Shown here one piece after another: positions 42,930-52,408 of a DNA stretch of 64,000 bases. A model generated the notes under the pieces. That model saw only the letters and a list, made by a program, of their open reading frames with translations. It searched no databases and was not told the DNA's origin. The DNA is from Candidatus Endobugula sp. (lineage in GTDB: Bacteria > Pseudomonadota > Gammaproteobacteria > Pseudomonadales > Cellvibrionaceae). Positions within the stretch are counted from its first letter, which is position 1. Each line of letters starts with the position of its first letter. The stretch is from positions 4,387 to 68,386 of the forward strand of contig JAHDEM010000006.1 in assembly GCA_020628895.1 (NCBI GenBank). Reading direction: 5' to 3'. The translations under genes were made by a program, and so were the position numbers.

Positions 42930-44204
42930 TTAACGTTCAAGCCCTCTATCCCTGTGTTTTTGGTGGTCTACCGTACTAAACACATCTCGTTTATGTTGTT
43001 GGATTTCGCGGTACTGCTGTATATCTTGGGTGATATGCTTTTGTCCCTGCTCCCTGAATTTATCCAACCGTTGCATTCTGGCCTCTAAGACTTGTCGCTG
43101 CTCTAGCTGGTTAAATACAAGATTGTCCTTTTCCTGCCTATCACGCTGTATTGATTGATAGGCTTCTTGCTCATTCTGGCGTTTAATCTTGCCATGCTGC
43201 CCGTTGAGGCGTTGCCATAATCCGCGCAAGCCTTTGCTGTATCGTGCTTGGCGGGTTTTGGTTTCCTCTGTACGGCGTATATCTTGTGTTTGTTCCAGCT
43301 TTTGGCGTTCTTGTTTATGTTGCATGGTCATGACTGCAAGCTTTGCCTCAAGCTGATTTTGCCGCTCACGAATAGCGGTATTTTGTTGAGCTTGAGCGTT
43401 TTGCAGATTTTCTGCCATAGCCTTTGCCATGTGTGCTTTAGCCTCTTCAAATAATGGCAGCTTATCCGCTTCATTGAGCTTGGCTTTTACGTCTTTGGCC
43501 TTGATACCTACCCATTTAGAAACAGCAAAGGGTTCACCTTTAAAGTCCACAGCAACAAAGCCGCGCCGATCACCCCGCGCCAGAATATAGCCATGCTCTC
43601 TTAAGGCATTGGCAAAGGCATTCTGTGTATCGCTGATATTCCAACATTCTTGGAATATGGCTTTAATTTGCTTGGGGTTCTTGCCTGTGCGTTTGGCTTG
43701 CTGCCATTCTGCCAAAGTAAAATTACGCGGGTCACGGTTACGAGAATCCCGCAAACCTTCAGGCATAGTCCAGCCATGCTCTAGGAATAATTCGCGGGAT
43801 AACTCCCGTAATTTCAACTTGGTAAAAGAAAGCCGTATAGACTTTAATTCCTTGGTATCAATTCGTGACCAGACGACATGACAATGCCTACGCCCCTGCT
43901 TTTCATGGAAAACAATAGCGCGGGGTTGATTATCCAGCCCTAGCCGTTGTTCAGCCTGATTGATGGCTTTTTCAAAGCTTTCAGTAGATACCTGCTCATT
44001 CGGCGGCGGGTTGAGGCTTAGGGAGTATAGAAATTGTCTACAGCGCGTAGCACGGCTGATGGCATAGGCTTCATTAAACGCGCCCATAAGGTTGTTAGAG
44101 GCAAAGCCTCTGATCTCGTATACCTCAATATGCTCGTTTTCATCTTTCATAAGATGAAGCGCCATATCTTTAGCGCCACCGCGTTGGTTGCCGTGTAATA
44201 TCAT
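42930..44204 (-). CDS. Relaxase (MobA-like)
   Basis: MILHGNQRGGAKDMALHLM, RQFLYSLSLNPP, GRRHCHVVWSRID HxH motif, long coiled-coil C-terminus. Confidence 0.88.
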   Translation of the reverse strand: MILHGNQRGGAKDMALHLMKDENEHIEVYEIRGFASNNLMGAFNEAYAISRATRCRQFLYSLSLNPPPNEQVSTESFEKAINQAEQRLGLDNQPRAIVFHEKQGRRHCHVVWSRIDTKELKSIRLSFTKLKLRELSRELFLEHGWTMPEGLRDSRNRDPRNFTLAEWQQAKRTGKNPKQIKAIFQECWNISDTQNAFANALREHGYILARGDRRGFVAVDFKGEPFAVSKWVGIKAKDVKAKLNEADKLPLFEEAKAHMAKAMAENLQNAQAQQNTAIRERQNQLEAKLAVMTMQHKQERQKLEQTQDIRRTEETKTRQARYSKGLRGLWQRLNGQHGKIKRQNEQEAYQSIQRDRQEKDNLVFNQLEQRQVLEARMQRLDKFREQGQKHITQDIQQYREIQQHKRDVFSTVDHQKHRDRGLER

Positions 44205-44635
44205 TCGCCATCCTCTGGCTGAATGCCAAGCGCAGCAATTAATAGCATACGCATGGTATGAATTTCACGGCAGGCGTTTTTTATCTCTTGCTCAGTTTCA
44301 GGCGAAACATCCAGCGTTCCCATATTGGCGTGTTTCGCCAGTTGGTTGATATTGGCAGATAACCGAGAAGCGCCTAGCTCTGCGAGAACTTGAGCCAGTA
44401 GCGCCGTATCTGGCACAGCTCGTTTTACAGGGCGGCGTTTTTCGGCTTTTTCACCAAAGACACCCTTGCGGATATAACCAGCCCATGACAAAGAGCCGCT
44501 ATGCTGGTCTAAGAAATCGCGTTCATCATCCGTAAGCCGCATAGAAAATGTTCGTGCGTACTGCTTTTTAGGTTTGATGGTATTTTGAGCGCTAGAGGCT
44601 TCAAACGCTTGTTTGAGGTTCAAGGAATTGTTCAT
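44201..44635 (-). CDS. MobC-like relaxosome accessory protein
   Basis: YARTFSMRLTDDERDFLDQHSG...LGASRLSANINQLAKHANMGTLD; 4-bp overlap with mobA. Confidence 0.85.
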   Translation of the reverse strand: MNNSLNLKQAFEASSAQNTIKPKKQYARTFSMRLTDDERDFLDQHSGSLSWAGYIRKGVFGEKAEKRRPVKRAVPDTALLAQVLAELGASRLSANINQLAKHANMGTLDVSPETEQEIKNACREIHTMRMLLIAALGIQPEDGE

Positions 44636-44817
44636 AGCAACAACTCCTTGAGTTCAGGCGCATGATTTTCAATGTAGTCATTCCAATCTGCAAGGGTGTC
44701 AAATAGCGCCCTATAACGCTCTGGTGTGAGGTGCTCTTCTAGCTCTTCAAGATCAATTTTATTGCTGTCGTTCCAATGTGCGATGAGGTTTGATACTTTT
44801 CTTTCACCGCGTACCAT
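44632..44817 (-). CDS. Small hypothetical protein upstream of mobC
   Basis: 61-aa ORF overlapping the mobC start. Confidence 0.45.
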   Translation of the reverse strand: MVRGERKVSNLIAHWNDSNKIDLEELEEHLTPERYRALFDTLADWNDYIENHAPELKELLL

Positions 44818-44915
44818 TCTTTTATTTTTACCTTAGCGAATACAATAGATCGAGGCTGTAAATAAGAGCTATTGATACGAATGAAAATCTCAACCTAGAG
44901 TGAACCAAGTTGTCC

Positions 44916-45212
44916 TTATAGTTTTCTATCATGCCTTCCATGACGAACATGCAAGACCTGAACATTAATTCCTTCAATCACATATAAAACACGGTAATTA
45001 CCAACAATCAAATATCGAACACCTCTTTGAATGTCACTGTCCTCTGGCGCTATTGGACAGCGTTCAGCCAATTTATCGAGCGTCTCTATAGCTTCAATAA
45101 TGCCCAAATACCACTTTACTGCATTTTGGGGAGACTCTTCTTCAATTTGCGCGTAACGTCTAGCAAGATCGTTTTCAGCTGTTGGCTTGATTTCAATCCG
45201 ATATTTTTTCAA
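44916..45212 (-). CDS. RelE/ParE-family toxin
   Basis: KYRIEIKPTAENDLARRYAQIEEESPQNAVKWYLGIIEAIETLDKLAERCP...RYLIVGNYRVLYVIEG...VLHVRHGRHD. Confidence 0.92.
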   Translation of the reverse strand: MKKYRIEIKPTAENDLARRYAQIEEESPQNAVKWYLGIIEAIETLDKLAERCPIAPEDSDIQRGVRYLIVGNYRVLYVIEGINVQVLHVRHGRHDRKL

Positions 45213-45490
45213 CGTTTGATACCATGCTTAGCTTCAAACTCTTTCGTAAACTGCTCAAGGGGCCTACTTTCTTCAGACAATGCCTGCCTGATATTTTGAA
45301 TACTATCAGCATACTCCGCCAATGCAGCCATACGCTCATAGGTCTCCGCATCCTGTACGACGACTGCGGCTTTCCCATTGACAGTCAATATCTCAGGGCG
45401 TTTACTGTCCATAAGTCGCTTGATGTGTTCTGCTGGTTTACGACTAAAATCAGTTACTGTGTGTATATCTGAGCTGTTAAACACGACCAT
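45209..45490 (-). CDS. Phd/YefM-family antitoxin
   Basis: TVTDFSRKPAEHIKRLMDSKRPEILTVNGKAAVVVQDAETYERM; overlaps the toxin gene. Confidence 0.9.
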   Translation of the reverse strand: MVVFNSSDIHTVTDFSRKPAEHIKRLMDSKRPEILTVNGKAAVVVQDAETYERMAALAEYADSIQNIRQALSEESRPLEQFTKEFEAKHGIKR

Positions 45491-45736
45491 ATCTCCAAAA
45501 AACAGATAATAAACATATTATTCTCTGTTTACATGATTTTAAGTGTTTCTGCAAGAATAAATTGCTTATTTAACATAATTGTGATTCTTTACCTCCTTCT
45601 CTTTTACTTAGAGATAAATGCCCTCACCTTCACATAGATCTATCCCACCACACAAATCACCCTATACAAGCTCCCCTGCTTTTCTTGTTGACGTGTTCGG
45701 TTAGCTAGATAAAGTTTTTGAAACCCTAAAAAAACA

Positions 45737-45762
45737 AAACCCCAGTAAAAGTACTGGGGTTT
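45737..45762. terminator. Bidirectional stem-loop terminator
   Basis: AAACCCCAGTA-AAAG-TACTGGGGTTT, 11-bp perfect stem, A/T-rich flanks. Confidence 0.8.
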
Positions 45763-45805
45763 GTTAGCTGGCTTTTTTGTTTGTCTTGTAGAAAAGTACT
45801 ATTAT

Positions 45806-46258
45806 TTACTCATCCTCTAGGCTCACCACTAAAACTGGCGTATACGTGCGCCAGGTGATTGGAATGGCAAAAGAACGAACTCTTTCAGGTAAATATAAAT
45901 TTTGTGGTTCTCCCTCTACCACTACTGGCACAGAGATATGAAATTTTTCACCAAAATCAGATCTTGCATTACCCGAGATGGTATTAGCAATCTCACCCGC
46001 CAAATCTAATAAGTTTTCGTTAGAACGATCCTTTACGCCTAACATCATTAACAAATGCGACATAAAAATACGTGGCGCAGTAAAATATACACAACCTTTT
46101 CGCTTGCCCGATATCCCGATAATGCCTGTAATATCGTAAGAAATTGAGGCATCACTTTCAATCAAATAAGGTGTTCCCACTTCCGCGTCTACATTAGGAA
46201 TATGCGATAGGTACTTCATCATATTCGAAACAAAAGTATTAATAAATTCTTCGTTCAT
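45806..46258 (-). CDS. CheX-like chemotaxis phosphatase-family protein
   Basis: ISYDITGIIGISGKRKGCVYFTAPRIFMSHLL...ENLLDLAGEIANTISGNARSDFG. Confidence 0.82.
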   Translation of the reverse strand: MNEEFINTFVSNMMKYLSHIPNVDAEVGTPYLIESDASISYDITGIIGISGKRKGCVYFTAPRIFMSHLLMMLGVKDRSNENLLDLAGEIANTISGNARSDFGEKFHISVPVVVEGEPQNLYLPERVRSFAIPITWRTYTPVLVVSLEDE

Positions 46259-46291
46259 TTACATCTCTTTTCAGTCAGGTTATTAGTGATT

Positions 46292-46669
46292 TTATTCTCT
46301 ATTTTTTGCATCAATTAGCTTTTGTAAAGCCGTCGTTAATTCCTCATCAGTAAATGGCTTACATAAAAAGCCCCTCGCCCCTTTTGATAAAGCCTTAATA
46401 CCTGTTGCTTTATCTGAAAGAGCTGAAACAACCAAAATTTTTACTGATGGTTGCAGCTCCATAAATCGTTTAATAGATGCAATACCATCCATTTCTGGCA
46501 TAGTAAGATCCATTGTTACGATATCTGGCTCTAGGTCTTTTAACATCGCAACGGCCTGTCGACCATTTACCGCTTTACCAACAACCTCTATTTCATAACT
46601 TTTTGCGTAGATGTTATCGATCCGAGAACGTATCACGTTCGAATCATCCACAATCAACAACTTCATCAT
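46292..46669 (-). CDS. CheY-like response regulator
   Basis: KLLIVDDSNVIRSRI...DIVTMDLTMPEMDGI...KPFTDEELTTAL. Confidence 0.93.
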   Translation of the reverse strand: MMKLLIVDDSNVIRSRIDNIYAKSYEIEVVGKAVNGRQAVAMLKDLEPDIVTMDLTMPEMDGIASIKRFMELQPSVKILVVSALSDKATGIKALSKGARGFLCKPFTDEELTTALQKLIDAKNRE

Positions 46670-46703
46670 TTTTATAAGCTCGCTTATTATTTATACTATT
46701 TTA

Positions 46704-48839
46704 TTATGCAGCCGTTGCTGTATCCCCTTCCATTGGCGGAAGCACAATTTCAAACTGACAATACTTATTCGCTGCCTGATTGACTCGTAGTTTTCCACCA
46801 AATTTCTTCACGCTGTCTTTAATCACATCTAAGCCTACGCCTCGACCAGCATGCATGCTCGTGCTATCTGCCGTTGAAAAGCCAGGTTTAAATACCATAG
46901 AGACGACTTTCATAGCTGGCCATTGAATAGCCTCATTAGCCGGTGCTATGCCCGTATCAATAATTTTTCTACGGATTTTCTCAACATCTAAGCCACAACC
47001 GTCATCACGCACGATCAACTCAACCGAACCATCTGATAATTTAGATACACGCAAATCAATACGGCCCATTTCGTTTTTAGACAGCTGTTTACGTTCTTCT
47101 GGTGACTCAATACCATGGATAATGGAGTTACGTAGCAGCTGTATACTAATATCGTTAATAAAGCCTCTGTATTTAGTATCTAGATCACTCTCTACTAAAC
47201 CAGTCATCACAAAATCAACTTTTTTGCCTGTTTCTGAGGAAATTTGCTCAACCAGTGAGGGTAAATGTTCCCATGCTTTCGCCAGATAGGAGATGGATGT
47301 TTTTGGAGCAGCATCACCAGATGAAGCTGGGTTAGCGTAGTTGCCCCCCATACGATTATGCAATCCGTACAGGTTATCAGTATACGAAATCAGCTTGTCG
47401 AGTTTGATTACTAGCGGCAAGAAATCGATACCTTCAATGTTTTTAACACGTCTCAATCGAGATAGATCACTTTCAAACTCATGCGCACGATCAGCAAACT
47501 CTTCAAATTTCATCGCGCCCGCTTCACCTTTCATACGGTGAATTTGAATAAACATCTTATCAACTTTATCTTGGAAATCATTTTTATCCGATACGGGCTC
47601 TTTTAAGATATCGTTAATATCACCTAATGATTTACGACTATCCATTAAGAAGCGTTTTAGTGTAGTAGGATCTGCATGTAGGAAAGAAACAAGCATTTCA
47701 ATTTGCTGATCGCTTTGCTTCTTAGCATCGTCTAGTTGTTGCTCAAGTAACACTTGTTCAGAAATATCACGCACCGACACCAAGATATCCACAATCTTAC
47801 CTGCACTCATTACACGGTAGAAAACAAAGCTTAGATGCTTAGTTTTTGTGGTTCCAGTATCATCATCAAAAAATGAGGCTTCTACTTGATCCAATGGGTT
47901 CAAAGTTTCGATCAGACTTTCAATTTTCTCCTCGTCAAATAGCAACTTAACGAACTCTTCGACCGTCTCCATATCGTCATGAGAGATAATACCTGAGAGT
48001 AAATCCGTGAAAGCTCGACCACCGACATCTGTAGTTTCAAAAATAGATTCCATCTCGTTAGAGTACTGACTACTCACATCAATATTTTCATCTAATAGGA
48101 ACAAACCCTCTCGAACGGTACTGAGAATATCGGTTGTCTCTTGACGGGCGCGATCCAGTTCTTGGTCATTTTTACGTAGGTTTCTTACCGTTACAAAAAT
48201 GGTCCAGATCAACATAAATACCGTTAACGTAATACCTACGTACTGGGCTATTTGTAGACGACTCAGCGTTTCTTCTGCTTCCGCTTGCACCCCATTAGAA
48301 ACTAGGTCCATAAGGAAGGCGAGTCGTTTGGTGTATTTCTCCGAAATATCCCTAGCGTTCAATAATTGCGATTCTTCAAAGCTACTAGAGATAAAGATAG
48401 GCGCGACACTATCTTTATACCAAGACCACATGGTTTGGGACTCAAACAAAACGATTTCTGCATTATTACCGCTAAATTTACTCAGCACTACCTCTTCAGA
48501 AGAACCATCTACTGCCGGAACAGCGCCTCCATAGGTAAACGCATTTAGCGTGCCTTCGAAAGTATCAATAGCCTGTTTTAATGCGGCTGTTTCTTCATTG
48601 ATGGGAAGATTAGACTGGAATCGCGAATCGATGAGGAAGAGATCCTTTGATATTTGGTTAATCAGCGCACTCTGACGCCCCACCACCGATGTTGTTTGAC
48701 CACTTTTCTTGATTGAGTCAGATAAAAATAGGTTTAATGAAAGTAACGATACAATCAAAATCACCAAGAGAACAATCGATATTGACAACCCTCGATATTT
48801 ACCGAAACCACTTTGCTGACGTGAACTTGCTGCTGGCAT
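46704..48839 (-). CDS. Membrane-bound CheA-like histidine kinase (PilJ-like sensor, PAS, HPt, HATPase)
   Basis: Two TM segments flanking a periplasmic helical domain, PAS, HPt-like IHRMKGEAGAMKFEEF, IQLLRNSIIHGIESPEERK, RDDGCGLDVEKIRRK, GRGVGLDVIKDSVKKFGGKL. Confidence 0.85.
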   Translation of the reverse strand: MPAASSRQQSGFGKYRGLSISIVLLVILIVSLLSLNLFLSDSIKKSGQTTSVVGRQSALINQISKDLFLIDSRFQSNLPINEETAALKQAIDTFEGTLNAFTYGGAVPAVDGSSEEVVLSKFSGNNAEIVLFESQTMWSWYKDSVAPIFISSSFEESQLLNARDISEKYTKRLAFLMDLVSNGVQAEAEETLSRLQIAQYVGITLTVFMLIWTIFVTVRNLRKNDQELDRARQETTDILSTVREGLFLLDENIDVSSQYSNEMESIFETTDVGGRAFTDLLSGIISHDDMETVEEFVKLLFDEEKIESLIETLNPLDQVEASFFDDDTGTTKTKHLSFVFYRVMSAGKIVDILVSVRDISEQVLLEQQLDDAKKQSDQQIEMLVSFLHADPTTLKRFLMDSRKSLGDINDILKEPVSDKNDFQDKVDKMFIQIHRMKGEAGAMKFEEFADRAHEFESDLSRLRRVKNIEGIDFLPLVIKLDKLISYTDNLYGLHNRMGGNYANPASSGDAAPKTSISYLAKAWEHLPSLVEQISSETGKKVDFVMTGLVESDLDTKYRGFINDISIQLLRNSIIHGIESPEERKQLSKNEMGRIDLRVSKLSDGSVELIVRDDGCGLDVEKIRRKIIDTGIAPANEAIQWPAMKVVSMVFKPGFSTADSTSMHAGRGVGLDVIKDSVKKFGGKLRVNQAANKYCQFEIVLPPMEGDTATAA

Positions 48840-49069
48840 GCGAACCCCCTACCACTAATTATTATTATAATGTTACTTTTATAATGAATATTGTCTGTCA
48901 AAGGTACAATATTAGCTAGATGCTGACAATAAAAAAATCAAAACTGAACACTTTATAGCCATATTAGTACGGTCATTTAGTCAGAATGCGACTATATCCC
49001 CACCAAGCCATCATCTGCGCTAATAATATTTACTCACGCAAAAGTGTAACAGTTATGTCATATTGACCA

Positions 49070-50638
49070 CTATACGGCCTTAGTATAAGCCATTACAGAG
49101 GCTTTTTTATCTGATAAAGAGGTTTTTGCTTTAAGGGTAAAGAAGAACTTTGCCCCTTTATCCACTTCTGATTCCGCCCAAACACGCCCACCATGCCTAG
49201 CGGCAACACGCTTCACCGTCGCTAAACCAATGCCAATACCCTGAAAATCGCTCAATTTATGCAAACGGGTAAACGGCGCAAATAGATTGGCAGCAAAGTC
49301 CATATTAAATCCAGCACCATTATCTTCCACAATATACACCACTTCCCCATTGATCTTCTCTTGGTAAAAACTAATGGTGGCAGAGTCGTTTTTAGAACTA
49401 TATTTCCAAGCATTGTCGATCAAATTACTGATCAACAGTTCAATAAGGCGGGCATCACACCTAGCTTTAACATTTTTCTGTACATTAACAGTGACGTCTC
49501 TATCCGGGTCTTTCTCGCGCAACCGGTATACCGCTCGATGAACAACATCGGTTAACTTAACATCCTCCAACAGCAATTCTGTATTAGTGGATTTAGAAAG
49601 CACCAAAAAACTATCAATCATTGCATTCATTTCGCTGGTGCACGCTTCCATACGCGATAGATAATGAACCCCCTGTTGATCGAGCTTGTCGGCATACATG
49701 CCTGCTAAATTCCGTCTAAACCCATCTACACGGCGCAATGGTGCTCGTAAATCATGAGAAACTGAGTAACAGAAGGAATTGAGCTCTTTATTCGCCGCTT
49801 CGAGCTCTGCGGTGCGCAATTCAACCCTGCGTTCAAGCTCATCATTGAGGACTTTGACCTCAGCCTCAGCTTCTTTTCGAGCGGCAATATCTTTTTTCAG
49901 CTGAACATTGACTGTTCGAATATCATCGTAGGCATGGCGAAGGTCAAAAACCATGGCATTATAAGCACCGACTAAATGATCTAATTCATCATCATTGCCA
50001 TTCTTATTACGATCAAGGGTTAATTCAGAGAATGAATGTCGTAAATCAACATCCTTTAAAAAGTGCTCCATTTGAATAATATGTCGAGTCACTAAGCGAT
50101 AGAATAAAAACAAAATAATAAAGGAAACCAGAAAGGTCTTAATACCCTGAACCAACATAATGGTGATGGCTTTTTGGATTAAGCGTTGATACACAGCACT
50201 TAAGGAGGCTTCGACATACAAGGTGCCGATAACAATCTCAGAATCGCCATCTTGATGAACTAATTCATACTCTTTGGCAATACTCTTACCTTCACTTTTG
50301 CCCTTTTCTAGATAAATCGCTGCCTCACCACCACCTTTTTCAGATATAGACACAATTTGAATATCGGGTAAACGCTTAATGCCTTCGAGTTGAATTTCTA
50401 ATTGCTGAAAGTCTACATTCCACAAACTCGCTTCAAGGCTATCCTGATAAGAACGTTCTATTTCATCCAATCGCACATTGATCGTACTTAATTCAACCTT
50501 GTAGTCGATATATAGCTGTACTGCACTTAACATGAGTGTAATGAGGGAGCTGAAGAACAGAATCCAAATCAGTAGTTTTTTACCTATTCTTTGATTCCCT
50601 CTCAAGACTTTCGAAAAAATTGACTGAATCATCTCCAA
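49070..50638 (-). CDS. Sensor histidine kinase (periplasmic sensor, HAMP-like, HisKA, HATPase)
   Basis: FCYSVSHDLRAPLRRVDGF, LISNLIDNAWKYSSKND, VEDNGAGFNMDFA, GIGIGLATVKRVAARHGGRV. Confidence 0.92.
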   Translation of the reverse strand: MEMIQSIFSKVLRGNQRIGKKLLIWILFFSSLITLMLSAVQLYIDYKVELSTINVRLDEIERSYQDSLEASLWNVDFQQLEIQLEGIKRLPDIQIVSISEKGGGEAAIYLEKGKSEGKSIAKEYELVHQDGDSEIVIGTLYVEASLSAVYQRLIQKAITIMLVQGIKTFLVSFIILFLFYRLVTRHIIQMEHFLKDVDLRHSFSELTLDRNKNGNDDELDHLVGAYNAMVFDLRHAYDDIRTVNVQLKKDIAARKEAEAEVKVLNDELERRVELRTAELEAANKELNSFCYSVSHDLRAPLRRVDGFRRNLAGMYADKLDQQGVHYLSRMEACTSEMNAMIDSFLVLSKSTNTELLLEDVKLTDVVHRAVYRLREKDPDRDVTVNVQKNVKARCDARLIELLISNLIDNAWKYSSKNDSATISFYQEKINGEVVYIVEDNGAGFNMDFAANLFAPFTRLHKLSDFQGIGIGLATVKRVAARHGGRVWAESEVDKGAKFFFTLKAKTSLSDKKASVMAYTKAV

Positions 50639-50670
50639 AACTTACTCACACGAAGACCATATTAGAAATA

Positions 50671-51399
50671 TTATAGACCATATTTACTCACTATTTTTTG
50701 CATCGTGCCGTCAATTTTCATTGACTTTATGGCTTCATTGACCTCAGCCACAACGTATAATTTTTTCGATTTTTTAGAACACTGCAAAGATATTGGGGTT
50801 AACCCCAACTTCAAACTTTGTCCCAAAAAACCATCAAAATCTCTGAACTTTGCTAGCTCGTTAATGGTTTTAATTGCACCTGCCACTGCATCGACTCTCC
50901 CGTGCACCAGCTTTTCTATACCTGTTAGATAATCAACATCATACTCCTTGCGGAAACCTTTATCTAAATAAAAGCTTTCAGAAATAAATAGTTTATCGTT
51001 AACAGAGACTGAGAGCCCCATCAAATCACTATATTCATCTAGTTTGAGACCTTTTCTAGCAACCACACCCATATGGTGCTCTATGAGCGTTTCACCATAA
51101 ATAACAAAATCCCTATTGTCGTCTACTATGGATATATTGACTGAGCAATCTTGACGTCCAGCTCTCAATTCTCTGTCGATCCTAGCAAAAGAAAAGTCAC
51201 TTAATGATATTTTAATCTTATAGCCTGTACGCGTCTCAATCTCAGATATTATGCTTGGGAAAAGACCGAAATATTTATTATGTTGATCATCATGATAAGC
51301 CCAAGGGTATGTATTTATGGTAATAACTTTTAACTCATCGGCATTCGAAAGTAGCGGAGCCAACAGGCAACCAATAAGCAATATCCTAATTACTACCAT
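50671..51399 (-). CDS. Periplasmic solute-binding protein (SBP_bac_3 type), paralogue 1
   Basis: Signal peptide; LKVITINTYPWAYHDDQHNKYFGLFPSIISEIETRTGYKI. Confidence 0.82.
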   Translation of the reverse strand: MVVIRILLIGCLLAPLLSNADELKVITINTYPWAYHDDQHNKYFGLFPSIISEIETRTGYKIKISLSDFSFARIDRELRAGRQDCSVNISIVDDNRDFVIYGETLIEHHMGVVARKGLKLDEYSDLMGLSVSVNDKLFISESFYLDKGFRKEYDVDYLTGIEKLVHGRVDAVAGAIKTINELAKFRDFDGFLGQSLKLGLTPISLQCSKKSKKLYVVAEVNEAIKSMKIDGTMQKIVSKYGL

Positions 51400-51453
51400 G
51401 ACTAACCCTGTATGTACTTTTTTAGAGCTAAACAGAAAGTGTTTAAAATAACT

Positions 51454-52209
51454 TTACAATTCTAGTTCTGCGTCCCAGTGTTTACTGACTATCTTGTCTA
51501 ATGATTCGCTTTCTCTAATCCTTTTCATTGCAGAGTTTATGTTCTTAATTAAATCAGTCTTTGTTGATTTTTTTGAACATTGCAGATAAATGGGTACTGC
51601 GCTAAGCAATAATGGCTTACCTAATAAAGCTGAAATACCTTCTTCTTTAGCAAGGTGCTGAATGGTCGGGATAGCGCCAGCAATTGCATCTAGACGACCA
51701 TGCTTTATCTTATTTAAACCCATCTTGTAGCCTGTATCAAACTCTTTTTGAAGATCTCGATCATTAGTGAACCGTTCACTGATATTAAGAGAACGCAATA
51801 CAGAAATTTTTAGGCCATATAAATCTTCATATTTCACTAAGTTTCGCTCTTTGGCAGGAATGACACCGAAAGGCATATCAAAAACCAATTCACCTAGATG
51901 TGTAATTTTTGCTCGTTCTTTTTCTGTGATAAGCATAGTGCAGTCTTGCCTTCCTGCTTCCAGCTCTCGATTAATACGCACATATGGAGTTAAGGTTATT
52001 TCAATGTCGTACCCTGTTTGCTTTTCTAATTCACGCACCAAATCAGGAAATATTCCCGTATATTGACCTTGTTGCTTATCGTAATAAGCCCATGGAACTA
52101 CATCAATGCTTATTAGCTTTAAATCTGTTGCTTGACCACTCACTGGAATCAATAAAATCAATAAACCAAGATTCATAATCATTTTTTTCTTTAGACTCTG
52201 CAAATTCAT
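51454..52209 (-). CDS. Periplasmic solute-binding protein (SBP_bac_3 type), paralogue 2
   Basis: Signal peptide; LKLISIDVVPWAYYDKQQGQYTGIFPDLVRELEKQTGYDI; colinear with paralogue 1. Confidence 0.84.
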   Translation of the reverse strand: MNLQSLKKKMIMNLGLLILLIPVSGQATDLKLISIDVVPWAYYDKQQGQYTGIFPDLVRELEKQTGYDIEITLTPYVRINRELEAGRQDCTMLITEKERAKITHLGELVFDMPFGVIPAKERNLVKYEDLYGLKISVLRSLNISERFTNDRDLQKEFDTGYKMGLNKIKHGRLDAIAGAIPTIQHLAKEEGISALLGKPLLLSAVPIYLQCSKKSTKTDLIKNINSAMKRIRESESLDKIVSKHWDAELEL

Positions 52210-52408
52210 TAGAGCACCTCTTAATTTTCATTATTATTCATAGATATACCCACCAAATATTGTCGCATAATTCATCATCATGCAAATCCATAAATAATTT
52301 CCTTATTAAAGAATACCTCCTGATGTCACTATTGTAAGCCTCACGCACTGATCAATTTAAGACCAATTTTCGGCGTGAAGTTAATCAATTCAATTTGGGG
52401 TACATATT

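Larger units (their letters stand above)
23797..45700. mobile_element. Integrative mobilizable element at the tRNA-Leu 3' end (right boundary only approximate)
   Basis: Large serine recombinase abutting the tRNA; coupling protein, MobA/MobC relaxosome, resolvase and toxin-antitoxin cargo; core-type genes resume at about 45.8 kb. Confidence 0.8.

Noticed and set aside
44818-44915. oriT next to mobC
   Set aside because: A plausible location, but I could not recognise a nick-site motif or convincing inverted repeat, so no feature is claimed.
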